From JAABSX01 sp964480455 (GTDB lineage Bacteria > Bacteroidota > Bacteroidia > Cytophagales > Microscillaceae), in NCBI GenBank assembly GCA_964480455.1, contig CAYZQI010000004.1:1-64000 (forward strand): 64,000 bases of DNA, written 5' to 3'. Shown piece by piece: positions 52,479-61,823 of the stretch; within the stretch, counting starts at the first letter, position 1; each line of letters starts with the position of its first letter. A program made the position numbers and the translations under genes. The notes beneath the pieces were generated by a model. That model worked only from the letters and a program-made list of their open reading frames with translations. It made no database searches and had not been told where the DNA came from.

Positions 52479-53036
52479 ATTGTTTTGGGTCTTATTTTTA
52501 CTCTATTATAGCACCTTTATCTGAGAAAAGTTGTATGCTATTTGTAAATTTGGGAATTTACTGTGTCAGTTTAGGGAATTACTTTGCAAGCACACAATGA
52601 TTTGTGCCTTAAACCCAAAAATTTCTTTGTGAAAGTACCATTTTTATATAACTGCTGAAACTCAAAAAATTGTATAATTCTTGTATAAATAAAAGTAAAT
52701 CTATCTTGAAATTTTTATTTTGAACGAATACCCCTACTTGTTCCTGCAACAATTCGCATCTAACGCACTGGTACTTATGATTGATAGAGTACTTATGCCG
52801 TTAGTATCTGATTAACTATCAGCATATTTGAGATAAGAATCCTAAGGGCTTTTTACATCTCTCAAAGCCGCTAGGCTTGCCATCTTTGTAGAAACAAGAC
52901 AGTCAAGAAACCAACACCGTAGAATATCAAGCACAAGAACTTGATTGAAAACATCAAAAAATACCAAAAACAACTTATTCTTTACTCATTTCCTAATAGC
53001 ACGAGCATCATTTTGGCGATAATGTAAAAAACTTAA
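52479..53036. other. Gene-free region
   Basis: 558 bp between two minus-strand genes. It contains the promoter of the sigma gene and a short dispersed-repeat-like stretch (AGCCGCTAGGCTTGCCATCT, ~52866-52885). No ORF is seen. Confidence 0.45.
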
Positions 53037-54089
53037 CTAACTATAAATTCGTGTGAAAGGTAACCAGTCTTTTAATTTCTTGATGATTTTTGGGGGAATA
53101 GGGTTACTCATAATGTTAAGTTTTTTTAAATTTCCTTTCAATTGCATAATGCTCTCAGGTACACTCACCAATTGATTACGGTAAATATTAATTTCTTGTA
53201 TATTTTTTAATTCACCTATAGATTCAGGTAATTCTTGAAGTCTATTTCCATTTACACGCAATACCGCCAAACCTTTGAGGTTGCCAATGTCTTGAGGCAG
53301 ATGTTTGAGTTGGTTGTTCTCGAGGTTTAGTGTTTGTAATTGTGTGATTTCTGTGATTGAGTTGGGGAGTTCTTTTAATTTGTTATTCAATAAACTCAAA
53401 CTTCTTAGTACTTTGATATTGCCCAGTTCATCAGGAAGATATTTGATTTCATTGTTTTCTAGGTCCAGGTTCTTGAGCGACTGCAATGTGCCTATTTCTG
53501 TAGGCAGCATCGAGAGCTGGTTGTTGCCAAGCATGAGGTATTCTAACTTTTGCAAGTGCTTTATGTCAGAAGGAATCACATCTAATTGGTTGGAGTGCAT
53601 ATTGATAATCTCTAAATTATCGAGCTTAAAAAAACGTTTTGGAAAAGACTTGACCTTTGTACGGTTACAATGTAGGTACTTGAGATTACGAAGTTTATCA
53701 ATATCCTCAGAAAGTGAAACCAAGGGGTTTTGGCTTATGTTAAGTTTCTGCAGGTTAGAAAGTGTCAAAATTTCTTCTGGGAAACTGCTTAGGTGATTGT
53801 TAAAAAGGTTTAAATCCTCGATAGTAGTAAGCATTTTAATACTAGCAGGGAGATGCTCTAAGGCTTTTTTAGGGAGTGCCAGTTCACGAAGAATATGAAG
53901 AGGATCCAAAAAATTATGCTCCAAACAAAGTAAACTATGCTGTTGCAGCTCAGGATAAAGTACCAGCGGAATCTTTTTCTGGTTTAAGAGTTGAAAGGCA
54001 AGCCTGACATAGTTTTTGTCTTGGCTTGCCAGCATATTTTTAATCTTGTGGATTTGCTCGGGAGCAAAAGAGGCTAAATCATTAATCAT
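53037..54089 (-). CDS. Cytoplasmic leucine-rich-repeat protein
   Basis: 350 residues without signal peptide. The first ~80 residues are helical (FAPEQIHKIKNMLASQDKNY), then about eleven 23-residue LRRs (~85-330) of the plant-like/bacterial LPxxLxxLxxLxxLxLxxN type, for example LRSLSLLNNKLKELPNSITE, capped by KLNIMSNPIPP. No catalytic domain. Presumably an intracellular protein-binding scaffold. Distinct from the secreted LRR protein at 40116-41255. Confidence 0.82.
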   Translation of the reverse strand: MINDLASFAPEQIHKIKNMLASQDKNYVRLAFQLLNQKKIPLVLYPELQQHSLLCLEHNFLDPLHILRELALPKKALEHLPASIKMLTTIEDLNLFNNHLSSFPEEILTLSNLQKLNISQNPLVSLSEDIDKLRNLKYLHCNRTKVKSFPKRFFKLDNLEIINMHSNQLDVIPSDIKHLQKLEYLMLGNNQLSMLPTEIGTLQSLKNLDLENNEIKYLPDELGNIKVLRSLSLLNNKLKELPNSITEITQLQTLNLENNQLKHLPQDIGNLKGLAVLRVNGNRLQELPESIGELKNIQEINIYRNQLVSVPESIMQLKGNLKKLNIMSNPIPPKIIKKLKDWLPFTRIYS

Positions 54090-54147
54090 AGTCTAAAAAA
54101 ACTATTAAATGGATTATCTTATCTTTATCTAAGATGTAGCGAGAGTA

Positions 54148-54603
54148 CTAACTCACCAAGTCAAGTTTTGCTATCATTTCTTTGATGTGCTGTTTTGCAC
54201 CGAAAAGGCTCTCATAAGCAGTAACAATTTTGTGGTTTTTATCTAGTAAGTAAGTGATGCGTTTGGTAACACCTAGCAGAGGAATCAAAGCACTGTAAGC
54301 CCGTGCAACACTGCCGTCTGTGTCAGCCAACAGCTCAAAAGGAAGTTTATATGCTTTCTTGAAACGCAAATGCGTAGAAACCGCATCACGGCTAACACCC
54401 AAGACATCTATGCTAAGGTCTTTGAATTGAGCAATATTATCTCTAAAATCACACGCCTCTGCTGTACAGCCTGGTGTAAAATCTTTGGGATAAAAATACA
54501 ATATGCAAGGCTTGTTTGCCATGTCTTTTGAGAGTGTAAAATTTTCCCCTGAGGTGGAAGCGAGTGTAAAGTCGGGTGCTTGGGTGCCTATTTGTAAAGC
54601 CAT
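54148..54603 (-). CDS. bcp: Peroxiredoxin, BCP/PrxQ type
   Basis: 151 residues from the ATG at 54603, the normal BCP start (MALQIGTQAPDFTLASTSGE); the upstream extension has no merit. Thiol peroxidase reducing H2O2 and organic peroxides. Peroxidatic Cys in FTPGCTAEACDFRD, with the resolving Cys five residues later (CTAEAC), then Arg in the LLADTDGSVARAY region. Cytosolic. Divergent from nothing; DUF1573 gene upstream on the same strand. Confidence 0.92.
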   Translation of the reverse strand: MALQIGTQAPDFTLASTSGENFTLSKDMANKPCILYFYPKDFTPGCTAEACDFRDNIAQFKDLSIDVLGVSRDAVSTHLRFKKAYKLPFELLADTDGSVARAYSALIPLLGVTKRITYLLDKNHKIVTAYESLFGAKQHIKEMIAKLDLVS

Positions 54604-54983
54604 TTTATTTTTTTTGAATGTGATAGACAAAGTTAAAAATAAATAAGCGTTTTGGTGCAAAACTTGTTTTCCGAGTGCTGTTTTTTGCACAAAAAAGTCC
54701 TAATGCACTTAGGAAGTGTAAATTATGAGTTGCGAAATATGATTTTTTAACTATCAATAAGGGAGTAAACAGGAAATATTATACCTAAATCAGGTTCAGG
54801 CTTGTTGTTAATCAGGGACGGGGCCACTCAAAGCGACCCCGTCCCTAGTACAGACTGGGTAGGCTATTTATTAAACATTCCTTAGCAAGTCATCTTACGA
54901 GTTGAAATAACCGAAGTTATTATTTACAATTTCCTTGCTTGCACATTAGGACTTTTGCCCAGACCTGAGGGTAAGCCATACAA
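54604..54983. other. Intergenic region with a hairpin
   Basis: 380 bp between the bcp start and the end of the DUF1573 gene. It holds the GC-rich hairpin at 54814-54846 and bcp promoter DNA. No ORF is seen. Confidence 0.45.
54814..54846. terminator. GC-rich hairpin
   Basis: A 10-bp stem (AGGGACGGGG / CCCCGTCCCT) with a 13-nt loop; unusually GC-rich for this DNA. No T run follows. It could be a dispersed repeat or a terminator for the upstream minus-strand DUF1573 gene. Confidence 0.4.
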
Positions 54984-55802
54984 CTATTTCTCAAAAGGAG
55001 CTGTATTTGCTGTATCTTTGAATAGATGGTTGGTAAAATCTTCATAAATATTTGCCTGTAAACGGATTGAACGAGAAGGGTTTGCAGGGTCATTGCTATA
55101 CATCACAAATTCTTCATCAAGTTCTTGTACGCGTTTTGCCTCTAATGCAATTTCAAGTATGCTTGTTTGGTTAGGTCCTATCACAGTACTTGAGATACCA
55201 AATGAAATACAATCACACAGACGCTGAAAGTCAGTGATTACAAGGTTGGTTTGTCCTGCGTTATAAATATTGAATCGTTGGCGGATAATCTGCCCAGTTT
55301 GTACTTTACCAAAGTCAAAAACTTCTTTATCTATCCTGATGCCAGGGGGCGTTTTCTGATTATAAACTTGTCCTTGTATCTGGGCATATTTCTGTCCTTG
55401 ATTTTCCTTGATAGAGGTATTGGCAGGTTCCGCAAAGCCTTTGATGTAAAGGACCGTTACATTGCGCTGGGCATTGCTGGTTACGGTTACACTTTTGCTA
55501 AACCCTCCTGGGCGGTCTTTGCTATTGTAAGAGGCTTTTACACTTCCTTTCTCTCCCGGCTTGATGAGCCCTTTGGTCCAGAAAGGTGTAGTGCAACCAC
55601 AAGAGGCTTTTACAGTAGCAATCTCTATGGGTTGGTCGCCTGTGTTGGTAAATACAAATTCATACGTAGCAGTTTCTCCTTCTTTGATAGAGCCAAAGTC
55701 GTGGGTTTCCTTTTCAAAATTCATAATGCCTTGGGCTTGTAGATAGCCAAAAGACGTTAAAAAAGAGCATAACACACTAAAAATAAGTTGCTTTATTTTC
55801 AT
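54984..55802 (-). CDS. Exported DUF1573 protein
   Basis: 272 residues, signal peptide LIFSVLCSFLTSFGYLQAQ. Two Ig-like DUF1573 domains: first ~27-125 (FEKETHDFGSIKEGETATYE, FTNTGDQPI, ASCGCTTP), second ~160-262 (IRIDKEVFDFGKVQTGQIIR with a CDC motif). These domains are widespread exported beta-sandwich modules of unknown function in Bacteroidetes. Standing alone. Confidence 0.86.
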   Translation of the reverse strand: MKIKQLIFSVLCSFLTSFGYLQAQGIMNFEKETHDFGSIKEGETATYEFVFTNTGDQPIEIATVKASCGCTTPFWTKGLIKPGEKGSVKASYNSKDRPGGFSKSVTVTSNAQRNVTVLYIKGFAEPANTSIKENQGQKYAQIQGQVYNQKTPPGIRIDKEVFDFGKVQTGQIIRQRFNIYNAGQTNLVITDFQRLCDCISFGISSTVIGPNQTSILEIALEAKRVQELDEEFVMYSNDPANPSRSIRLQANIYEDFTNHLFKDTANTAPFEK

Positions 55803-55904
55803 TTTGAATATTATTTAAAAAATTAATAGGTTAAACATAAAATTAACGCTTTTTTTTAAAAAGTAGGCGTGCTTTGCAAGAAATTAACATAAAAGTCAAG
55901 ATGA

Positions 55905-56261
55905 TTATTTTTCGTCTTTATCCTCTGTGCTTATATGCATACCCAAAGAATCTTTTACTACATTCTGAAGCAGTTTGTTGCTTTTCTCGAGGCGTGCGTT
56001 TTTATCTTCTAAATCTTCAATGATTTGCTGATAGGCTTCTTCTTTGTAGCTGATGATTTTGTAAGAAAAATAAACCAACCAAAGCACACTCATCACCAAG
56101 AAAACCAATGTTCCATCAAGATGAGTAAGCCAAATCAATAGCAAGGAAGTAATGACTACCCCTAATATTCTAAAACTAAACCCCTGAAAATCAGTGCCAT
56201 CAAGTTGGACAGTGATTTTACGATTTTCTGGCGATACCTCTTCTTCGTGCTCTTGACTCAT
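55905..56261 (-). CDS. Small membrane protein with coiled-coil tail
   Basis: 118 residues. An acidic N-terminus (MSQEHEEEVSPENRK), then two membrane helices (RILGVVITSLLLIWLTHLDG and LVFLVMSVLWLVYFSYKII), then a coiled coil (~75-108, QQIIEDLEDKNARLEKSNKL). No family is recognised. It lies 102 bp upstream of the DUF1573 gene. Confidence 0.6.
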   Translation of the reverse strand: MSQEHEEEVSPENRKITVQLDGTDFQGFSFRILGVVITSLLLIWLTHLDGTLVFLVMSVLWLVYFSYKIISYKEEAYQQIIEDLEDKNARLEKSNKLLQNVVKDSLGMHISTEDKDEK

Positions 56262-56676
56262 TTTTACTTCAGAGTGTTTTTTGAGATTGCAAGTATAGCT
56301 AAGTTTCGCTTAAATTACTTGTTTAATACACAGCATCACAAAATTTGTGCGTAAACTGATGTTATCTTTTTTGAACTTAAAATTAACAAAAATTTATTTT
56401 ATTACCAAAAATACAAAAAGTATTTCTAATAGAAACACAAGTTACCATATATAAATTCTAATAATTTGATAATCAATACTGTATCTGTGTTAGTGACGAC
56501 CCAATAAGCCCTCGCTAACTTCAAAGTACTTGAGATGGAAGTCTATTTTTTCACATAAGTCTAGTAATTTTGTAGTAACAAAATATAACCAAGGTTCTGA
56601 TTGAAAAATACCTCACTGTACAAAAGTTGTAGAGGCTGTTTGAGTCAAGAATTATCACCCAAATACATTATTTTTA
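56262..56676. other. Divergent promoter region
   Basis: 415 bp upstream of both the small membrane protein gene and the DUF5686 gene. A TAATTTTG box (56565-56572) reads toward the latter but the TTG is not properly spaced. No ORF is seen. Confidence 0.4.
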
Positions 56677-59157
56677 ATGACTGCTGGTATGAGATGTTTC
56701 AAAAAATATTTTTTCTTAAAATTGACTATTTTCTTGATTTTTTCTAGCTTGCAAATATCAACTGCACAGTCTATCTTGCTTCAAGGAATCGTAGTTGATG
56801 CCAAAACCAACGAAAAACTACCCTTCGTGCATATTACGGTCAATAAAGGTGAATTAGGTACAATTACAGACATAGATGGTAGATTCAAACTATTAATAGA
56901 TATTCCAGTAGAGCAGATTGTGTTTAGCTATATAGGTTATGAACCCTTTACCTATCAAATAAAAGAACCAGAAGACCTTAAGCCATTGCGTAATCCACTT
57001 AAGATTAAACTTTTCGAGCAGAACCGTAGCCTTGCTGAGATTACCATATCAGCAGGAGAAAATCCTGCCCATCGAGTTATCAAACAAGCTGTCAAAAATC
57101 GCCGACAAAACGACCCCAACCGCATCAAAGCATATAAATACCGTGCTTATCATAAATTTTATCTTACTATTGATGAAAATGTATCCGCTCCAGACTCTAT
57201 CATTACGCAATCAGTAGATAGCACCGAACTCAACCTATTAGCACACCTAGAGAAACATCATCTATTTTTATCAGAGTCTATCTTAGAGTATCAACACAAA
57301 AACCCTTGGAATGATAAGAAAACTGTACTTGCCCAACGCGTAGCTGGCTTTCAAAATCCAGATATACTGGCACTTGGAAGTTCTTTAGAGCCATTTGATT
57401 TTTATAAGGATTATATATCAGTGCTCAATAAAGCCTACCTGAATCCTATCAGTGTAGGAAGCACAGAAAAATATTTTTTTAGTATAGAAGACACTATATT
57501 GGTACGCCCTGATACAGTCTTTGTAATTTCATTCACCCCCTACCCCAACAAAAACTTCCTAGGGCTGCAAGGTTATCTTGCTATCCACACCAAAGGCTAT
57601 GCGCTACAGAGTATGCAAATCAGTACAATAGAATCTGATGAGTTGATTAGCTTAAAAGTCGAGCAGAAGTATGATTGGGTAAAAGAAGGCTACTGGTTTC
57701 CTACCCAGACCCATGCAGAGATGCGCTTCAATCAGCTTACACTCTCTAAGAAGCCAGCAATGGGTGTTTTCAAGAGCTATGTAAGAAACTTGGAAATAGA
57801 CCCTATTGAAAAATTACGCAATTTTGGGAACATAGATTTTGAAATATTGGACAATGCACATAAAAAAACAGAAGATTTTTGGCAAACTAACCGACTAGAA
57901 CCCATTGATTTTAAAGAAGTAAGCACCTATCAATACTTAGATAGTATAGGAAAGAAAAACAATTTTGATGCTTTGCTAGGCATCAGTAAAGCAATCAGTA
58001 CAAACCGCATAGCAATCAAATGGCTAGATTTAGACCTTGCCCAGCTCCTCAGGATAAACCGCTATGAAGGTGTACGCATGGGTATTGGTGTTTATACCAA
58101 TCCAAAATTCAACCAAAATCTGACCCTCGGAGCGTATGCTGCTTATGGTTTTAGGGATAAAGCCTTCAAATGGGGGGGGGCAGCTTCTTATTTATTTTGG
58201 CAAAAATGGAATCTCACTGGAGGAATGCGGTACCAAGATGATGTGCAAGAACCAGGTATGAACCAGTTTTGGGAAGAGAAGTCATTGCTTTCATCAAACT
58301 CTTTGAGGTACTTCATCACCGAACGTATGGACAGGCACCAGCGAGGTACAGTGTTTCTGCAAGGCACTCCCTTCAGATTTACACAAATACAAACAGGATT
58401 GAGCAGAACAAACCTTACACCAGGCTACGAGTATGCTTACTTTGATGAAGCAAGTGATAAGCTGCGAACCCGTTTTAGCACTGCAGAGTTGTATTTTAAA
58501 TTTAGATTTGTGCTTGGCGAAAGCTATGCGCGCATTGGGCAGCGTAGAGTGCTTGTAGAGGCTAAAACGCCTGCACTCTACTTCAATTTTACGAGGGGAA
58601 TTGAACTGCTGGGAGGGGAGTTTGAGTACCAAAAATATGAAGCAAAAGCAATTCATACATTTCGGTTGCGTAACTTGGGTGAAACGCGCCTCACCTTGAT
58701 AGGAGGTTGGCTCAATGGCAATGTTCCCTATCCTATTTTGTTCAATGGGCAAGGGGTAGGGCGAAATGTACCCGTGTTAAGCCCTGATATTTTTCAGACC
58801 ATGGATTTGTATGAGTTTGCCAACCATCGATTTTTAAACCTTTTTTGGACGCATAACTTTGGGCAATTGCTCTACAAATCACCTATCAATTTTTTTCAAC
58901 CTGAGCTGGTCATTGCCCAAAGCATGGGTATAGGTATGCTTAGTCAGCCCGAAGCCCACCAGCAGATAGCAGTACAAGATTACAGCAAAGGCTATTTTGA
59001 GAGTGGTGTGATGATAAATAACATCTTGCGATTTCGCTATATGGATTTAGTTTATTTTGGCCTGGGCGGAGGGGTATATTTTAGATATGGTGCTTATCGT
59101 AACCCCGCTTTTTTTGATAATACCTTCTTTAGGCTGAGTACGCAGTTTAGCTTTTGA
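56677..59157 (+). CDS. DUF5686 outer-membrane protein with carboxypeptidase-like plug
   Basis: 826 residues. Signal peptide (FFLKLTIFLIFSSLQISTAQ), then a carboxypeptidase-D-like Ig domain (~30-115: LLQGIVVDAKTNEKLPFVHI, GTITDIDGRFKLLI, YIGYEPF), then the long DUF5686 region ending in a beta-barrel whose last strand is FRLSTQFSF. DUF5686 is a Bacteroidetes outer-membrane family of unknown function; the N-terminal domain is as in SusC-like receptors, but there is no TonB plug. A run of nine G (58172-58180) in the reading frame encodes WGGA. The ATG at 56689 is an alternative start. Confidence 0.85.
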   Translation: MTAGMRCFKKYFFLKLTIFLIFSSLQISTAQSILLQGIVVDAKTNEKLPFVHITVNKGELGTITDIDGRFKLLIDIPVEQIVFSYIGYEPFTYQIKEPEDLKPLRNPLKIKLFEQNRSLAEITISAGENPAHRVIKQAVKNRRQNDPNRIKAYKYRAYHKFYLTIDENVSAPDSIITQSVDSTELNLLAHLEKHHLFLSESILEYQHKNPWNDKKTVLAQRVAGFQNPDILALGSSLEPFDFYKDYISVLNKAYLNPISVGSTEKYFFSIEDTILVRPDTVFVISFTPYPNKNFLGLQGYLAIHTKGYALQSMQISTIESDELISLKVEQKYDWVKEGYWFPTQTHAEMRFNQLTLSKKPAMGVFKSYVRNLEIDPIEKLRNFGNIDFEILDNAHKKTEDFWQTNRLEPIDFKEVSTYQYLDSIGKKNNFDALLGISKAISTNRIAIKWLDLDLAQLLRINRYEGVRMGIGVYTNPKFNQNLTLGAYAAYGFRDKAFKWGGAASYLFWQKWNLTGGMRYQDDVQEPGMNQFWEEKSLLSSNSLRYFITERMDRHQRGTVFLQGTPFRFTQIQTGLSRTNLTPGYEYAYFDEASDKLRTRFSTAELYFKFRFVLGESYARIGQRRVLVEAKTPALYFNFTRGIELLGGEFEYQKYEAKAIHTFRLRNLGETRLTLIGGWLNGNVPYPILFNGQGVGRNVPVLSPDIFQTMDLYEFANHRFLNLFWTHNFGQLLYKSPINFFQPELVIAQSMGIGMLSQPEAHQQIAVQDYSKGYFESGVMINNILRFRYMDLVYFGLGGGVYFRYGAYRNPAFFDNTFFRLSTQFSF

Positions 59158-59282
59158 TGAATATATTGGAAGAATGATCAACATTTGAAGATAGCAACGC
59201 CGAACTAGACACAAAACCAACAAAAGTCATGCATCTTTGTGAGATAGTACGTATTTTTGCATTAAATTAAAACGATTAAATT

Positions 59283-59741
59283 ATGTATTACACATTGCTT
59301 TTTATACACTCTTGGCTACGTTGGGTAGTCCTCATTTTGGCAATCATCGTGATTGTACGTTCGTTTAGTGGTTGGTTAGGTAAAAAATCATTCACCAAGG
59401 CGGATAATAAAAATGCCATCTTTTTTGTATCTTCTATGCACTTGCAGTTATTGCTAGGTTTAATACTTTACTTTGTATATAGCGAAGTAGGCTACAAAGC
59501 CTTCCAGAGTGGAATGAGTGCAGTAATGAGTAATAAGTCATTACGCTATTGGGCAGTAGAGCATATTAGTACTATGATTATAGCCGTAGTATTGGTGCAG
59601 ATAGGGCGTACACGCTCTAAAAAAGCAAAAGAAGCAGTTAAAAAACATAAAAACTTAGCTATCTTTTCACTCATAGGCATTTTACTCGTATTGATTAGAA
59701 TACCATGGGATCAAGCTGAGCGAATGTTTAGAGGACTGTAA
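59283..59741 (+). CDS. Four-helix membrane protein
   Basis: 152 residues, four membrane helices: YTLLFIHSWLRWVVLILAII, FFVSSMHLQLLLGLILYFVY, YWAVEHISTMIIAVVLVQIG and LAIFSLIGILLVLIRIPW. Conserved-looking His residues (H9, H53, H94) sit in the first three helices, as in heme-binding cytochrome b-like or DUF families of Bacteroidetes. Function unknown. A hairpin follows 40 bp downstream. Confidence 0.65.
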   Translation: MYYTLLFIHSWLRWVVLILAIIVIVRSFSGWLGKKSFTKADNKNAIFFVSSMHLQLLLGLILYFVYSEVGYKAFQSGMSAVMSNKSLRYWAVEHISTMIIAVVLVQIGRTRSKKAKEAVKKHKNLAIFSLIGILLVLIRIPWDQAERMFRGL

Positions 59742-59783
59742 TCTCAATTCGAAAGGCATTATTTTTATAAGGCAATCTAAAAT

Positions 59784-59815
59784 ACCCCAAAGCCTATGAT
59801 TTTACGCTTTGGGGT
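59784..59815 (+). terminator. Hairpin after the four-helix gene
   Basis: A perfect 10-bp stem (ACCCCAAAGC / GCTTTGGGGT) with a 12-nt loop; the T run is short (TTG). A likely terminator or mRNA end. Confidence 0.6.
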
Positions 59816-59856
59816 TTGAAAACCTCACAAATCAAATCAGAAAAAAACTTATCAAT

Positions 59857-60633
59857 ATGAGTATGTTTCGTACCACTGAAATCACCTCTCAGGAAATTAT
59901 CTCCGATAATCCGCTACACCAACGGTTACTTATGCCTTATTATGAAGTAAGTAAACAACTCTCAGGAGAGGTGCTAGAGCTAGGCTGTGGCTTCGGCAGA
60001 GGAATAGAAATCTTGAAAAACCACTGTCAAAGCTATACAGGTATTGATAAAAATGCCAGATTGATTGACTGGCTCAAAGGCGAATTTCCAGCACAAGATT
60101 TTTTGGCAATGCACATTCCTCCTTTTGCACAACTTCCTAACGAACGCTACGACTTTGTGGTGAACTTTCAAGTCATTGAGCATATTCAAGATGATGACAA
60201 GTTTGTTGCAGAGATTCACAGAGTACTCAAAAAAGGAGGAAAAGTAGCTTTGACTACCCCCAACCGCAAACGCTCACTGACTCGTAACCCTTGGCATGTA
60301 CGAGAGTATTTCTCGGGGGAACTTATCGGGCTTCTGAGAAAATACTTTGATACAGTAGAAGCAAAAGGCATTACAGGCAATGAAAAGGTAGAAAATTACC
60401 TTGCTGCCAATAAAGCCTCTGTTGAAAAAATAACCAAATGGGACGTACTTAACTTGCAATACAGGCTTCCTAGATGGGCGTTACAAATCCCGTATGATGT
60501 ACTCAATAGGCTCAACCGAAACAAGCTACAAGCACAAGATGAAGGTCTCGTAACAGAAATAAACCATACAGATTACTCGATTACTGATGACCTTGACAAT
60601 TGCCTTGATTTTTATTTTATTGCTACTAAATAA
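59857..60633 (+). CDS. Class I SAM-dependent methyltransferase
   Basis: 258 residues from the ATG at 59857 (MSMFRTTEITSQEI); an earlier TTG would overlap the hairpin. Motif I EVLELGCGFGRGIEIL, then YTGIDKNARLIDWL, motif IV NERYDFVVNFQVIEHIQDDD, and HRVLKKGGKVALTTPNR mark a Rossmann-fold type 11-like methyltransferase. The C-terminal part contains a basic tail (PRWALQIPYDVLNRLNRNKL). Substrate unknown; a lipid, quinone or small molecule is typical. Confidence 0.85.
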   Translation: MSMFRTTEITSQEIISDNPLHQRLLMPYYEVSKQLSGEVLELGCGFGRGIEILKNHCQSYTGIDKNARLIDWLKGEFPAQDFLAMHIPPFAQLPNERYDFVVNFQVIEHIQDDDKFVAEIHRVLKKGGKVALTTPNRKRSLTRNPWHVREYFSGELIGLLRKYFDTVEAKGITGNEKVENYLAANKASVEKITKWDVLNLQYRLPRWALQIPYDVLNRLNRNKLQAQDEGLVTEINHTDYSITDDLDNCLDFYFIATK

Positions 60634-60686
60634 GTAGCTCCCTTGCAAATATTTTGTATCTATTTGGCAATAAAATTACATTTATT

Positions 60687-60716
60687 TTGAATTATTCTAA
60701 ATAAAACGTAGTTTTA
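60687..60716 (+). promoter_or_regulatory. Promoter candidate for the 60741 gene
   Basis: TTG at 60687-60689, 19 bp, then TAGTTTTA at 60709-60716, one mismatch from TAnnTTTG. The leader to the ATG at 60741 would be about 18 nt. Confidence 0.6.
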
Positions 60717-60740
60717 CGAAAAGCTATTTTTCTTAAAAAT

Positions 60741-61094
60741 ATGATGCAAATACCTCAAAACCTAACTGAAATATTTAAAACCGAAAAAGGGGCAGTCTAT
60801 CAATCAGATACAGCGCGTTGCTTTTGGCTAGAGTTCAAAGGACAACGCAATGCCTACAAAATCAACCAGTTGAAGCACCTCATGCGAAGAGTCAAACACA
60901 TCAATCTGGCAGAAATGGCCTCCAATCCACACAATGCCTTTGATTTGGAGATTATTTATTCTCCTACCCAAGGGCACTGCTGGGTGCTTACACTTTGTGA
61001 GATTATCCAACTCAGAAACCTACTAGAAGGCACTTGGGCCATGCTAGAACTCAATAGCATCATACAAGAGCGGATTTATGCAACCTTTGCGTGA
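60741..61094 (+). CDS. Hypothetical cytosolic protein
   Basis: 117 residues, soluble. Features: FWLEFKGQRNAYKINQLKHL, MRRVKHINLAEM, then DLEIIYSPTQGHCWVLTLCE and IIQLRNLLEGTWAMLELN. His and Cys residues are scattered, with no metal motif. Small Bacteroidetes families of this type occur near ferritin genes, and here the ferritin gene follows 107 bp later on the same strand. Function not established. Confidence 0.6.
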   Translation: MMQIPQNLTEIFKTEKGAVYQSDTARCFWLEFKGQRNAYKINQLKHLMRRVKHINLAEMASNPHNAFDLEIIYSPTQGHCWVLTLCEIIQLRNLLEGTWAMLELNSIIQERIYATFA

Positions 61095-61201
61095 GCAACG
61101 CTTTTTTAGACTAATTCTATATTCTATCAAAAGTAAACATTTCATAGCTTTATTTTGTCATAGTAGAAAACTAGAATTTTAACTTTAATCAAAATATATT
61201 T

Positions 61202-61744
61202 ATGAAAGATTTAGTGAGAATGAGAACCTCTCTGCGTACAGAGATAGAAATTATCTTGAATGAGCAGGTAAAGATTGAGGGCAATGCCTCTGCAAAGTAC
61301 CTTGCTATGGCTTCTTGGTGTGGTGAGCATGGCTTTGAGCGCAGCGAGTCTTTTTTTATGACCCAATCAAACGAAGAGCGCAAGCACATGCTCAAGATTT
61401 TCAAATACCTTAGTGATGTAGGCGGAAAGCCCATTTCACCTGAAATTAGCAACATCAACCACGAGTTTGCTTCTCTGAGAGAGGTATTTGAAACTGCGCT
61501 GGAGCAAGAAATCGGCGTAACACAGGCAGTCCATCGCATTGTAGAGGCTTGCCGAAAGTACCACGATTACACCACAGAAAACTTTATGCAGTGGTTTTTA
61601 AAAGAGCAAGTAGAGGAAGAATACGTAGCACGCCGCATTGTAGAGCTGTTTGATGTGATTGGCGAAGATACTCCTAACGGCTTGTACCTCATCGACAAAG
61701 CTGTTGCAAAAGTAAGCTTTGAGGAAGAGGAAGGTGAAGAGTAA
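61202..61744 (+). CDS. ftnA: Ferritin
   Basis: 180 residues. Iron-storage protein; 24-mer in the cytosol. The ferroxidase residues are placed as expected: E in KIEGNASAKYLAMASW, EERKHM for the Glu-His pair, LEQEIGVTQAVHRI for the third Glu, and FLKEQVEEEYVARRI with QVEEE. The acidic C-terminal tail (EEEEGEE) is an add-on. Downstream of the 60741 gene. Confidence 0.95.
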   Translation: MKDLVRMRTSLRTEIEIILNEQVKIEGNASAKYLAMASWCGEHGFERSESFFMTQSNEERKHMLKIFKYLSDVGGKPISPEISNINHEFASLREVFETALEQEIGVTQAVHRIVEACRKYHDYTTENFMQWFLKEQVEEEYVARRIVELFDVIGEDTPNGLYLIDKAVAKVSFEEEEGEE

Positions 61745-61823
61745 TCTCTTTACCTGTTTTGTGAATGAGTAAAATTTGTCAGTAACCAAGTGGTTTGTAT
61801 CTTATAAACCACTTTTTTTGTGG

